Shown here: piece after piece, positions 1 through 12,739 of the stretch
Numbering within the stretch: position 1 is the stretch's first letter
How the letters are laid out: every line of letters begins with the position of its first letter
Assembly (NCBI RefSeq): GCF_041146395.1
Contig: NC_091002.1
Location: 10,162,501-10,226,500, forward strand
Direction: 5' to 3'
Source of the DNA: Eulemur rufifrons
Lineage: Eukaryota; Chordata; Mammalia; Primates; Lemuridae
Length of the DNA stretch: 64,000 nucleotides
Made by a program: the position numbers and the translations under genes
Notes under the pieces: generated by a model
Told to the model about the DNA's origin: nothing
What the model saw: only the letters and a program-made list of their open reading frames with translations
Databases searched by the model: none

Positions 1-3000
1 CCTCTTACCTTCCTCTCCTTCCTTGGGACTTCACCAAACTCGTGTCCAAATATGTCTACAAACTAAGATGAAGTTCAGGAGTGTTCACTCTACCGAAGTC
101 TTCAGCAGTAATTTAAGAAATGGAGTAGCTTCTTTTTAAAAATGAAGCCTCAAAAAAATGAAAAATAAGTAAAAATTAAACCTCAGATCTCCTCAACGGA
201 TACACAAGTGTGATCTTCTTAAATGTGCTCAGTGAGAGCAAAAAGAAGGGCTTACTTCAAAAACACTACACTCCTTGATTCTCTGGTCTCTTGTGGGACA
301 AATTATAAATGCAGGTTTCTCTGAGACTTTTGAGATGGTAGGAGAGCCTGATGAGTAGAAACACACAAGAAAGGCTTAGAAAAGAATTTGAAACCAAAAC
401 GCGCTCCCAATGCCAGCCGGGCCAGGTGGGACAGCAAACAAGAGAAAGAAGGGACACTGCCTGTGTATCGGAGGGCCCTGGCGTGGACAGCCTCAGGTTG
501 CCGGGCATCTTTAGAAGGCCTGGGGCCACCTCAACAGTCTGTCTGCAGGTGTGCCAAGCCCAGTCACCTGGGTGGGAGGAAATAGAGCTAATTTTAAGAG
601 GCTTCCAGGTGCTGGTAATCTACCTTTACTGTCCATACAAGGTGTTCTTTCTTTGGAACTTGTGTCTTTCTAGGTTAATCCACTGCCTCATTTTCCCCCA
701 CATCTCATTTGAGATGTGGTATCCCTTAAGTTCTGACATTTGTCCTTTTCTGGAAACTCATTACCATGTATTTCACAGAGGTTTGTGTTTTGAAACTTGA
801 TTGCAAGTGAGACCATATTGTAACTGTGATCTTTTCTGAAAGAAGAGATCTGAAAAGTACATCAGAATTAAACTTTTAGGATTTAAAATGGACATTATCT
901 AAATGCACGATGTTGAGGTGACGTTGTCCAGGTGGAGTTTACTCTCCGGGAAAGCAGCATTTTACCTTTTTGGTCCCGTGTTCCTTTCCCTTCTTCTCCT
1001 CCCCTTCCTCTTCAGCCCCTTGTCACCACTTCTTTCCTCTTGCGTTGCCGGCACTACAGTTTTTCCTCCCTGCGCTGCTCACCCCAGGTTCCTTGATAGA
1101 GAATTGATTTTCTTCTCAGTGTACCTCAGGCTTGGAATCAGTAAACTGGTCCACACACAGGTCTTCCCCTTGCTGTCCTGGATCTTGGCTTTCTAGGGGA
1201 GCTCCTTTCTCCATGTTTTGTTGCTCATCCATAAGATGGCTTATGGGGAGTAGAAGGAAAACTAGCGAGGCCTCAGGCTTTATGTCAGTGGGTACTCTTT
1301 GATAGCAAATTTGACATTTCCGTAGTATTCAGAGTTACGCCCAGAATGAGCCACATCCTTATACAGGCCTGTGAGCGAGCCAGCAACTTATTCCTGGTTT
1401 TCCCAAGACCATACTTTTAAGTTGTGAAAGCGTTTCCTGATTTACATTTTCTTTGATTGCATCTGAAAAGTCCTGTTGGCCTGACAACCGTTGCTATGGG
1501 AATAATACTTGTGGTTAGTTCTGTTGGGCAGTCACCATTATCAAAAGCATCAGGTGCTTATTTATTCACGATGTGGAAAAAGGTTCCCTTATAAAGCACA
1601 TGAACCTTGTTCTCACCTACCTTATTATATGTGGGGGTCTTCACGACACACATCTGAACTATGGGGGTGATTTTAATTTGCCACTAGTCTCTTTAATTTT
1701 CTAAGGAGTCTTGGAACTTGAGATACTTTTTTGAAGAACAGATACTAAAAATGAAATTTTAAATAATTACCCTCTCTCATATGATTTGTATGTGGCACTG
1801 ACCTACCTGTCTGATTGTTCGGAGGAAGAATGGATAAACTGCTGCTGAGAACGGACCTAATCAACTTGGCCATGTACAACTCTTAGGTTCTTTTCACAGG
1901 TAATCATCATTGCCAGAATGTTTGAGGTGGGTGAGGGTTAGCTAGATGTGATGAAAGGAAGTATTTGGCTAAATTCTACTCTATGGGATTTATTAAAGAG
2001 ACATGCATTAACAAGTAGGCACAAAATGGTTCCTACAACCTGTTCTGTTAGCTTAACAGATGCCACATCGTCTAGACTTAGGAGCAGGAGCTATTACCTG
2101 CAGGGTCTGCATTAGGCCCCCAGACGTCCCTGATTTGGGATCAAACCTTGGGCACCTTCCCTAGGCGTCCACCCTGTTTATGCAGGGGCGGGGAGTGTGC
2201 CTCAAATATTGTAGCCAGTCTACATTTCACAAATACCATTAATTTCACTGGTGAGAACTCTTTTCTAATGCCATTATGCAGATTAGGAAATCACTAATTT
2301 TATTACTGAGCACCCACTTTGGACCTTAATTTTGTCACAGCATGGCCCCTCACCAACGTGTGGCTAATTGAAGTCCCTGGCATCACTGCCTCTGGAGTGT
2401 GGGCTCCTGATTAAACGTGGGCTGCCCACTCCTGTGGTGTGCACACCAAGGCCTCAGGGTCGCTGCTGAAGGGAGACAGCAGAGCAGCCACACAGCCACT
2501 TACTGCAGTCTGAGAGAAGGCGACCTTGAACAGGGCAGCCCACGCTGCAGGAGGTCAGAAGTGCAGAGTGAACCCAGTTCAGAGTGGATGATGGGTTAAA
2601 CTTTGGTGGTGACATTTTAAAATGGTTCCCTAAATAAGTGAGTTTATCTGTATCACAAGGATAATTTTGTACACAATCAAAGTCTTCCAGTTGGTTTCCT
2701 ATCCCCAGAAGCCACCATAGCCAGGCTTCTGTTTTAAATGTATATCAACAGTTAATTGGACTCATAGTTTTTAACCAGTTCTTTTCTATAAAGTCGACAA
2801 ATAACCAGTTGCAAGAAGTAAGTGTTCTACACTCTTTATCTCAGTGATTTTTTTTTTTTTCTTTAAGGCCTGGCGGGTGGTTAGGAGTTACTTATTTCAG
2901 TTAGCCAGAAGTTAAGTGGTCCGAAGTACTGAGCCACAACCCTCACGCAGGAGACTCCTGATGGGGGATGGGCATCTGTCATCTCTGGGTCAGACTCCAG

Positions 3001-3299
3001 CTGGGCATGCTGAGCTGTCTGTCAGTTTGGGGCATTTTGTAAGCAATTGGATGCATTTACAATCTGGTTTGCTGACAAGGTATGCAATTATTTTAAGCAT
3101 TATAATGTGAAAATCAGATGAGGCCCTTCACAGACACTTTTTAAGACAAGATGTCATCTACTTGAGCCATCATTACTTTGTCTGGATTGCACGTATCATT
3201 CAGATTGACCTCAGTGGAAATTTTATGGGATCCGTGGGGAGTGTTTTTTTTCGAGGAGGATGTTTTTCTGGGAAGTTTTTCAGTATGGAAATGAAACAT
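1..3299. other. unassigned single-copy DNA
   Basis: I recognise no gene, RNA gene or young repeat here. Open frames are short and occur on both strands with no splice context linking them. A T-run lies near 2849-2861. The stretch is best read as intronic or intergenic sequence. Confidence 0.5.
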
Positions 3300-3855
3300 T
3301 GTTACCTAGAGAAGAACAGGGAGGGGAATTAGAGCACGCTTTTTGTCAGAAACCATGTAAGCAAAAAGAGAGTACAGGAAAATATTTCCAGTGTTGAAAG
3401 AAAAACCCCACAAATTTGGAACTCTGAATCCAGTGACGCTATCCTTTAAGAGTGAATGAGAGATAAAAGCCTTCTCAGACAAAAACTGAGGGAATTCACA
3501 GCCAGCAGATCTGTCCTGCAAGAAATGTTAGAAGAAACTCTTCAGGTAGAGGGAAAGTGATACATACAGGTTAGAAACTTGCAACTACACAAAGAATAGA
3601 AGCACATCAGAGAAGGATGATTGAAGGTAAAATAAAATCTTATGTTTTCCTTAATTGATTCAAAAGTTAACTGTGTGTTTAAACCAATCATAGTAGTGAT
3701 GTCCTGGTGATAATAGCATATGGATAAGAAAAACAAAGGACAGCAATGTCACAAGGGATGGGAGGGAGGAATTGGGAATCCTGTTACATGGTACCTGTCT
3801 AGGCATTGACAGTATAGTGTTATTTGAAGGTGGGCTTACATTAGTTAAAAATATA
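3300..3855 (+). mobile_element. old L1 (L1M-type) 3' end fragment
   Basis: The sequence reads like the end of L1 ORF2 plus the start of the 3' UTR in sense orientation. It runs through recognisable tracts such as 'gttgaaagaaaaacccc', 'ttctcagacaaaaactgag' and 'cctgcaagaaatgttagaag', then an A-rich tail region with 'gaaggtaaaataaaatctta'. It is diverged and carries stops in every frame, so it is not functional. A younger Alu follows directly at 3856 and appears to have inserted into or beside it. The subfamily is not resolved. Confidence 0.7.
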
Positions 3856-4220
<365 letters not shown>

Positions 4221-4329
4221 CGTAAGCTCTAGGGCAATCGCTACATATTTTACAAAGAAATTGATCCGCTGAGAGTGAGTACACATTTGTGAAGATGTGT
4301 CCAGCCCTTCATGTGCTCATCTTCTCCCA

Positions 4330-6680
4330 TTTTAGGCAACAGATATTTCAGTGACCTCTACTAATTCTCCATCAGATCACTACTGAGGAGGGTATGTGAC
4401 ATGATGTGTGACCACGTGATGAGATATTTCTTTGCCCATTGTTGGACGCAATATGCTGTAAAGTATGTTCCTGGCTTTGAAGAAATGTAACATGGTGGTC
4501 CAGATGGGTACAGTATCTTTTGTTTCAGTCCTTTAATAGTGTTTTGAGCATAACCATCTACCACCTAGTATGCAAAGCCCAGTCCAGAGTAAGTGTTCCT
4601 GTCAAGACCCATTTATAGTACAAACAGTGGTCCCTGTTGTCTGTCGTCCATTTGCCAGCTGTCTGTGGGACCTTCCCCCTGGGGAATCTGCCCTGTAGCT
4701 GTCTGTAGTCTCTTTCTTGATGGGGCAAGACAGTCCTTCGTGGCCTCTTGTGCCTTAGAGCTACAGTCCCCAACCCCTGGGCTGCGGACTAGTACCGCTC
4801 AGTGGCCTGTACCTCTCAGTACCGCTCAGGAACCAGGCTGTACAGCAGGAGGTGAGCAGCCAGTGAGCAAGTGAAGCTTCATCTGTATTTACAGCCTCTT
4901 CCCATTGCTCATATCACCACTTGAGTTCCACCTACTTCCCCCTTCCCCCAGTCCATGGAAAAATTGTCTTCTGTGAAACTGGTCCCTGGTGCCAAAAAGG
5001 TTGGGGACTGCTGCCTTAGAGGGTGAAAGAGGAATGCTGATAATCAGCCCATCTCTGCCTTGCTGTAGCTCCCCTGTCGCTCTTCATTTCTTAGACCCAG
5101 ATGGCTAGCCCTAGTGAGTGCACCAGGTTATCTGCTTGTTGGTTTCAATCACCTCCTGTCCTGGAAGAGGGTTTTTATGGGCATCGACATGTCCCTTAAG
5201 CCCTTTCAATTACCATAGTGGTTTCTGAAGTTTCATGCCCCATGTGGGCATACCTTTAATAGCCCAGTTTTCCATCTGCCTGACCATGTGGCAAACCATG
5301 GCTACTGCCCATGAGTCTGTATACACCCAAACTTCAGGACTCTTATTGTTGTCTGATTTTTCCATCATTATAAGGAAAACAGTATGCAGTTTAGGACTCT
5401 GAGCTGATTTATTCTTTCTTTAATCAGAGTGTTCCCATCAGTTGGTTGTAGGGCGATGGCCTTTGAAACAGAATGTTGCCCATCCATCCTGGAGTGCCAT
5501 CCATAAACCAAGCAGCCTTTTGTTGGTCGGTTGTGAGTTGTTCACAGGGCACTGCCCCATGTGGCAGTAGAATCTGGCAGTTCCTCAGGCGGTTCTGCAG
5601 TTGTCCCCAGGGGAAAACAGACTACCTGCTCATGCATGCAGTGAGTAACTCCTTACATTCCTCTGTTAGCATATTTCTGTATAACCATTGCCATTTTATT
5701 ATGTCTCCCTTCTGGGAACTGCCTTTCATACTATAGTGTTTCTCTGACATTATCTAAGATATTAGGGGTATTTCAGATTTCAAGATTATTTTATGTCCTT
5801 CAATCAAAGGGGCAATTTTTCATTAATGCCCCCTAGCAAGCCAATAATCATCTCTCAAGTGTTATATACCATACTACCATGTCTACAATTTTTTGGATCT
5901 AAAATTCCAGTGGTTGTTGCTGGTGGCATTGATAGGCTTTTGCCATAAGTTTCAGTCTGTGTATGTGCAGATTGAAGGCACTTCCAAAACCATGTCTGAG
6001 TGTGGATCATAGGCCCAAAGGCATTGACTGAACCACTGCCTTTTGCAGTTCAGACACAGCCTGATGGTGTTCAGTCTCCCATTCAAATGTTTCCTTTTTT
6101 TGGTGTAGCTTTATGGTTAGGAGCTAGCAGTATTCCCAGAGGTGGGACATTCATGCTCCAAAATTTGAGCAACCTGACTAGGCCCTGTGCTTCTTGCTTG
6201 GTTCCAGTGGTAGACAATGACAACAATCCCCTGCTCCCTTCCCTGCTGTAGCATTCCCTGCCTATTTCCTCAAAGCCCTGACCTCTTTTGACTTGGTTTT
6301 TTTTTTCCCTGCTTAGGTAGTTTGGAGGGGGCCAGAGTAGGAGGAATTCCTTTTTAAAGCCCAGATGAGGCCCTGCAAAGCCCATTTCCTTGGAGAGTGG
6401 GCTCTGTTATGGAGAAGTGTCTGGGTGTATTTCTCAAAGATTGCTCTTGCCTCATTCTACCAGAATCACAAGGGGGTCTTCTGAGCTCTTCACTGTGGGA
6501 ACCTGGTCCAGTTCCTGTCTGGAAAGGCCTGCAAAAGTGTGGAGATCCCCCCGTGACCGGGGCTCCCAGAAGTCTCTCACTCTCACACTAGTCCACACTC
6601 CAGCAATTTGTCAAAATGACCATTTAAATGTTCCTACCAGTTTGTGGCTCTGGGGTATTCTTATATAGGGTCAGGGGAAT
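4330..6680 (-). pseudogene. ERV-L-like pol relic, antisense
   Basis: Read on the minus strand, this stretch resembles the pol gene of an ERV-L-type endogenous retrovirus. Going left to right on the plus strand, parts of integrase (about 4360-4770), RNase H (about 5180-5560) and the reverse transcriptase to RNase H connection (about 6090-6390) can be recognised. That is the expected 3' to 5' order for an antisense copy. The reading frame is broken by many stops and frameshifts, and in the integrase piece the conserved acidic position I expect before the 'GTxFTA' core is replaced by lysine. No flanking LTR is recognised. A MER1 element (4761-5013) interrupts the relic, so the retrovirus is older. 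The 6390-6680 boundary is uncertain. Confidence 0.72.
4761..5013 (+). mobile_element. MER1-type hAT-Charlie nonautonomous transposon
   Basis: The ends are imperfect inverted repeats: 'gtccccaacc' at the left and 'ggttggggac' at the right. The interior contains 'gcagcaggaggtgagcagcc'-like and 'gaagcttcatctgtattta' tracts characteristic of MER1A/B. The copy is internally shortened relative to the full MER1A. An exact 8-bp target duplication CCTTAGAG flanks it (4753-4760 and 5014-5021), as expected for hAT elements. It sits inside the antisense ERV-L relic and encodes no protein. Confidence 0.9.
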
Positions 6681-7807
6681 AGATCATTGGCTTTCGACAG
6701 TTACCTTTTGGGTAACTGGAAGGGCCCCTATCTGGAGTGGTCTACCTTCCTATACTAAGTAGCTGAGTGTTATTTTTGTTTTCTGTTCTCATTTTATCTT
6801 CTAGTGGTTGTTTTTTATCTTAGCTATAAAACATTCACAGAAATGACCTGAGCAAAGATTTCCATAGGAAAGTGGTGCTTCCTCAGGTAACCCATGTGCC
6901 TGGGCAGAAATGCCTACAGAGCATTGAGCGGAGAGCAGGAAGTCCTTGCCCCAGTGCCTCATTCATTGGGGCGGACGGGGTGGGGGGGGGTTTGGGGAGA
7001 CAGTACATGTAGCAGATGGAGCCAGCAGCAGCCAGGAGGGCATGACCAAATGAGAAATCAAAAATTCAGAACCCTCTGAAAGCATTGCAGACTATGATGG
7101 GAATTGAAATTAGAAACATTGTGTGCATTTTTAATACTTCTGCTAAGAAGAAGACTGTAGCCATGTTAATGTTTAATGCATAGACTGTAATAGAGAGCTG
7201 AACAGCTCTCCATGGCCCCGTTTTTCCAGTCTTATCCGGAAGAAAGATTCTGAGTTCTATTTTAGGCCTGCATTTGAGAAGTGGACCTTACCAGAACGAG
7301 AGCTCTGAGGTCTGAGTTGCCTTTTCTCTCCAGTAAGAGCTGGCGCATTTGCTAGGTGAAGACTGGGGTGTTACTCTCACCTCCTCTGTATGTATTTTAT
7401 GTGAAATTTTCAATGGGTAGGTGCAGTTTGGTAATTTTAAATTCTTTTATCAGTTTTCTCTCCAGATCTTCATAGAATCAACTATAGACTTTTCTTTAGG
7501 GCACCTCTGTTGGGGAAAGAAAAAGAGAGTGAAATGCACATTAGTCTTTTTTTTTTTTTTCCCCCATTTTTAGCATTCATTTGAGCAGTGATGCCCCTGA
7601 GATTTTAGTTCGCTCCTGTTTTAAAGTTTTCCTTGATATGACTAGGCACGTTTGTTTGGACAGTGACATATGGAGAGGGCCAAGGTGGGGTGTGAGGGGA
7701 GTATTTTATCACTAACATTGTTTAAAAACACCAGTGCATGTTGACAATAAAAACCAGAATGACTTTTAGGCAGTTTTATTATTGTTTTTAAACTATTACT
7801 ATATAGA
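6681..7807. other. unassigned DNA
   Basis: No gene or confident repeat is visible. It contains a G10 run near 6980-6990 and a T15 run near 7546-7560. Part of 6681-6800 could be further decayed ERV sequence, but I cannot support that. Confidence 0.4.
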
Positions 7808-8022
7808 CCGGCACTGTCCAACAGAATTTTCTGTGATGTTGGAAGTATCTTATATCTCGCTGTCTAGTCCTTTAGCCACTGGCCACTTGTGACGGATAGC
7901 ACTCTAAATGCAGTTAGTGAGACCATGAAACTTAACGTTTAATTTTCTTTAATTGTATTAAACTTAAATTTAAATAGCCACCTGTGGCTAGCGGCTACTA
8001 GTGACAATGTGGGGCAGGATAG
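7808..8022 (+). mobile_element. hAT-type MITE with 'cactgtccaa' end
   Basis: Begins 'ggcactgtccaacagaat' and contains 'agccacctgtggctagcggc' near its right end. This is the pattern of a palindromic hAT-Charlie MITE family also seen at about 10320 and 20077 in this window. The right end is decayed and the target duplication is not clear. The exact family name is uncertain. Confidence 0.7.
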
Positions 8023-8450
8023 TGCCCCACCTTGCTGCCTGCCTCCGGGGTGCATTCTCCCATAGCCCACCCTTGGCCCCCACTGCTTGGAGAATCTCAT
8101 ACCTGGTGCGACATAAAGCCAGTTTCTAGGCTGCCACTTAGGCTTTGGTGTCCATGCCATGAATAGAGGCAGGAGATGGAAAACAGTGTGCCCATGTCAA
8201 AAATTTAGCACCTAGCATCACTTAAGGCACAGTGATGACTGTATAACAGAGCATACCTCTACTGAGTGCCCGCTGATTACCAAAGCTGTGTGAGCCATGC
8301 CCCAAACCGTGCTGTCCTCCATAGTTTATTCTTCAGTGAGTGTACACATTGGCCAATGTGAGGACCTAATGGAGGGTTCCCTCTTTCATGTGTAATTAAA
8401 TATTAGCGTGATACCTAAGACATGGAGTTTGATGTTTGCAGATTTGAAGC

Positions 8451-9229
8451 TTTTTTTTTTTTTTTTTTTTTAATTTCAGCATATTATGGGGGTACAAATG
8501 TTTAGGTTACATATATTGCCTTTGCTCAGACTGGAGCAGAGCTTCAAGTGTGTCCATTGCCCAGATGGTGCACACCACACCCATTAGGTGTGAACATACC
8601 CATCCCTTCCTCCCCCCTTCCACTTGCCCAATACCTGATGAATGTTACTGCTTACTATACTATATGTGCACTTAAGTGTTGATCGGTTAATACCAATTTG
8701 ACAATGAGTACATGTGGTGCTTGTTTTTCTAATCTTGTGATACTTCACTTAGTAGAATGGGCTCCACCTCTATCCAGGATAATACAAGAGGTGCTAGATC
8801 ACCATTGCACTGGGGAAAAGAATCCTTATTCAATAAATGGTGCTGGGAAAATTGGATAGCCACATATAGAAGACTGAAACAGGATCCACACCTCTCACCT
8901 CTCACAAAAATCAACTCACAGTGGATAGCCGACTTAAAACTAACACATGAAACCTTAAGAATTCTAGAAGAAAATGTTGGAAAAACTCTTATAGACATCG
9001 GCCTAGGGAAAGAATTTATGAGGAAGACCCCAGAGGTAATCATAGCAACAACAAAAATAAATAAAGGGGACCTGATCAAATTAAAAAGCTTCTGCACAGC
9101 CAAGGAAACTGTCATGAGAGCAAACAGACAACCTACAGAATGGGAGAAAATATTTGCATGCTACACATTCGATAAAGTGCTGATAACTAGAATCTGTAGA
9201 GAACTCAGGAAAATCAGCAAGAAAAAAAT
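8451..9229 (-). mobile_element. L1 insertion with 5' inversion (twin priming)
   Basis: The left half (8451 to about 8806) is the L1 3' end in antisense, starting with a T22 run that is the reverse of the poly(A) tail and continuing through 3' UTR sequence such as 'tgggggtacaaatgtttagg'. The right half (about 8807-9229) is ORF2 C-terminal coding sequence in the opposite, sense, orientation. Its 163-codon open frame starts at 8757 and matches the ORF2 region downstream of the reverse transcriptase. Both halves lie between copies of 'cagatttgaagc' (8439-8450 and 9230-9241), extendable by the shared TTT to 15 bp. This is the signature of one target-primed insertion with internal priming. Confidence 0.92.
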
Positions 9230-9241
9230 CAGATTTGAAGC

Positions 9242-10319
9242 TTTGTAAGTGATGGAGGTAATGACATGGTTTCTAACTTCTTAGGGAGAAGTGTGGCATG
9301 TTGACCATTTATATTTGCTACAAACTGTCTCTGTATCTTTGCTTCCTTTGGCCATTTGCCGGTGGAAATGCCTTCCAGCTGCAGCCTTTGGGGTGGGCTA
9401 GGAGGTGGAAGAGGTCACCCTTCCCTGCCCTTATCATAAGGTTAACTGGTTTTACCAGGGCTAGGACCAGCCCTGATGAGTGGCTACACTTGTTTAGGGA
9501 AGAGGACAAATGCTCTGCCAGCCATTGCATTGATCCTGTTGTTTCTGAGGTCAGGAGCTCTAAGGGATGTGCTGGAGGCAGAGTCAGCCAGGTTAGAGTC
9601 TGGAGGAGCGCGCCAAATGCCTGGAAGAGAGAGTCGTGGCTCTGAACATTGGCTCTTTGTGCTTGGCACCATAGGCCTAGAAGTTATGTTTGCTTTTATA
9701 AAATCACCCTGACAAATCTTCCTGCCAAACAGGATAGGGCTGCACATGAATTAAATAACACTCTTTCTTCTTAAAAGAGACCTTCTAGTCTTTTATTTTG
9801 ATATATGCTACTTGTACATTTGGACATTTTCTAGAAAACTGACTTGGATATTAATTCATCTTTTCCACTTTTACTTGGTGCCTAAGTAACCATGACTAAC
9901 ATTTTTTTGATAACCAGTAAGTTTGGTAACAAAATTATTCTTTGTTTTCTTTTTGACCTTGTATTATTCTTTATTGTGGTAGTTTATGGCGGATAGGAAG
10001 GGGGGGTGGCATTTGTTCTTGTGACTCATTTATGTCAATGAAGATAAATTAACCAGTGAATAACATTGTTGTTTTCTACCTGCTTTTGCTATAATCCAAA
10101 AATTGTGCCTTCAGCATGAATCATGCTTGTTTGACATTCATTTGGTTTCTCCCTTTGCTCCTTAACTAAGCATCTTGAAAGCAGCAGTCTTAGCCCCCAT
10201 CGTGTATGGCGAGGTGAGGTGTTCATACAGAAGCAGAGTCACACAGGAGTGGAGGCCTGGGGCACCATCAGCAAAAGACAGCGCACTGTTAGAAATTAGG
10301 AGAGTTAGACTTTGGCTGA
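9242..10319. other. unassigned DNA
   Basis: No exon, RNA gene or confident repeat is recognised. Several overlapping frames of 70-115 codons lie on both strands between 9298 and 9750 but have no coding signature that I trust. Confidence 0.4.
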
Positions 10320-10497
10320 CCACTGTGCTAGTCACTAGCCACATGTAGCCATGGATATTTAAATGCATGAAAATTAAATACAAATTTTCCTTAGCCACAG
10401 TAGCCATGTTTCCAGTACTCAATAGCTGTGTGTGTCTAGTGGCTACTGTATTGCAGAATGTTTCCATCACACCAAAAGTACTACTGCACAGTGCTGA
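10320..10497 (-). mobile_element. hAT-type MITE, decayed
   Basis: Contains 'cactagccacatgtagcc' near its left end and 'agtggctactgtattgcag' then 'gcacagtgctg' at the right. These match the reverse orientation of the MITE at 20077. The ends are diverged and no clean target duplication is seen. Confidence 0.7.
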
Positions 10498-10514
10498 GGT
10501 AGACCTTTCTGGAA

Positions 10515-10600
10515 TGAGCTTTATTTGTCCAGTCAGCAGACGTTGCTGAGTATCTCCTCCTTGTCAGACCCTCTTCTGACCACAGGGATGCTGTGAAGAG
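10515..10600 (-). repeat. L2-like LINE fragment
   Basis: The tract around 'cagcagacgttgctgagtatctcctccttgtcagaccctcttctga' resembles the antisense 3' end of L2. It is short and diverged. Confidence 0.45.
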
Positions 10601-10789
10601 CAGGAAAGGCCAGGCCTGGCCACCGAGCCACCATCTGCGTGAGGAATGATACACCTCATAGGAAGCAAATTCAGAAATCCCCATGTCATTCATGTCAGCA
10701 CTTGGCTCGCTGCTCCCTGGGGACCCAGGGGTGAAGAAGATACTGTCCCTTCTCCTCAGCAGGGAAGAAGGATGATTAAAAACCATATT

Positions 10790-10975
10790 TTACAAATGGA
10801 AAGACTGATCATTGCAAAGAAATGTAGCCTGACATGTGCCTTACAGTTAGTCCCTTCACCTCTCCGAGCCTTGCTTTCTTCCACTTTCATAGTGGGGCTT
10901 TTAGTGTCTGCCTTGCAGAGTGGTGCTGAGGGCTCAAAGAAAAAAAATTTGTAAATGCTACTGCTTAGCATTCAG
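10790..10975 (+). repeat. MIR SINE fragment
   Basis: The order 'agtcccttcacctctccgag', 'tttcttccactttcatagt' and 'agagtggtgctgagggctca' follows the right half of a MIR element, with the usual core motif for cytosol-type tRNA-derived SINEs. It is old and diverged. Confidence 0.6.
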
Positions 10976-10979
10976 CATT

Positions 10980-12079
10980 AAATACACTGAGGCTATTACT
11001 ACTCTAACCTTTTATACCATAAAATGGGTTAGAAGCTAGAAAGCAACCTCAGCTGGAGGCAGGGGGAAGGACAGGCCTTTACTGGGAAGAGAGGCAGCAG
11101 GGTGCGGGAGCAGCTGCCTCACCCCATGCGAGAAATGATTGCATTTCCCAGAGGCCACTCTTCACTAAAAGCCTTATTGTAAACGGGCTGCTTTGTAGAC
11201 TCCTACTTTTTTAATTTACAGGTAACAAATCGCATTTATTTGTAGACATCTAGAAAACAATCAAAAGTGTATATATCACCCTAAATAGATTATATTAATA
11301 AATTTTATTTGGACAAGAGGACTTATACTACAATAGTTTTAAGCAGCATGGTTAAAGACTCCAGCACTCCTAAGAGTAGTCCCAGGAATGTGTAACATAT
11401 GAAGAAAAAGTTGTACCTTGGAGCCAATCATGATCAAGTTAAAAACACCTGACGTACAGTATATGCACTGATGAATTTCCTTCAGGTCATGACCAGCATG
11501 AAGAAAAGCAGGACACAGATACTCAGCAAGCGTTCTGTAAATGTGTATGGCAATATACTGCATTTAAGAGTTAAAATCAGCTTCTACTTTAGTGTTAGCA
11601 TCAAGCCCTTGGGAAAAATAAAAATAAATCTCCTTTCCCATTTACACATGTCAAAAACTATTCACACGTAGGGCTGAGCTGCGCTGGGCAGCTGACCACA
11701 GGTCCTTGCCTGGGAGAAAACAGGGCTAATACTGAAGGTCTCTCACATCCGGGCCCACGTCTATCTGCCTTCTGGATGTAAGAATTTCATTTATTGGTCA
11801 TTCAGGAAAACCAGGAGAAAGCAATGCAGGTGTCTGAGAATCTCATCTCTTCCATAAGGAAAATGCTCTACCAATTCAAGTTTCAGTTAGGAAGGTGGAA
11901 AGATTTAAGGCTTTGGTGACAACTGTAATTGTCTAGAAATTATTTTCGCTAGAGTCAAGATTAATGTTTTGCGGACCCCTATTTGATCACATTTTTGTGG
12001 ATGTTGTTGTGATGTCTGTACCCAGGCTCCATTGTCCTCTGTGTAAAGAGCACATCCCTGTTCAGGAATCGTCTTAGAA
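10980..12079. other. unassigned DNA
   Basis: Mostly AT-rich sequence with no recognised repeat. I considered an untranslated region or an old retrocopy around 11200-11670 because the composition is even and simple repeats are scarce, but saw no open frame or tail to support it. Confidence 0.35.
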
Positions 12080-12270
12080 TTCTCTAGGAGTGAGAAGAAT
12101 GTGGGCTTCGCAGGTCTCCTTCCTGCCCGTGTGGGTTCCCGCCTCTCAGAAACGCATGTCTTTGGGCAAGTCAGGTTACCTGTCTCAGACAGTCTCATTG
12201 TGGATGAGAATGGGGACAAGCAGGATCTTGCCAAGGCCAGGACAGATGACACCTGCGGTTTCCAAGTCTT
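12080..12270 (+). repeat. MIR SINE fragment
   Basis: Matches the MIR pattern in order: 'atgtgggcttcgcaggtctcc', 'ctttgggcaagtcaggttac', 'agtctcattgtggatgagaa'. Diverged. It is followed at 12337-12346 by a G10 run. Confidence 0.55.
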
Positions 12271-12739
12271 TCTTGAACTCAGGTGGAGTTTGGTGCCCCC
12301 TCCCCCTTCAGGTCCTGCTGAGTAGAGTTGCCACCTGGGGGGGGGGAGGTCTGGTGGAAACGCAGATGAGTGAGGAAATTCATGGGCTTGATTAACACAT
12401 TCCAGCAGCGTCTAGAAAAGAGTTGCTGTGCTTGTTTGTAGGTGAACTGTTCTTTTTATATTGCTTTCCATTAAAAAAAAATCAGAAACTAGAGAAAAGT
12501 CTTGTAGCCAAGATTGGGCAGATCTCTTAAAGATCATTTAAAACAGCATTACAAAAACATTGAATACGATTTAAAAAGAAAACCAGTTTACTTGTCTTTA
12601 TTAACTATTTTAATTTCTTATATCTTCATGGTGTTTTCCAGATATTCACATATCCTTCATGTTGGTGTAACCATCATGTGCCTTTTCACTTAAAACTTTT
12701 CTTAAATATTTTCAGCGAGGGTGACTAAATTTTGTATAT

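Noticed and set aside
8757..9248. 163-codon plus-strand frame as a gene
   Set aside because: It is an L1 ORF2 C-terminal fragment inside the twin-primed insertion and starts in inverted 3' UTR sequence.
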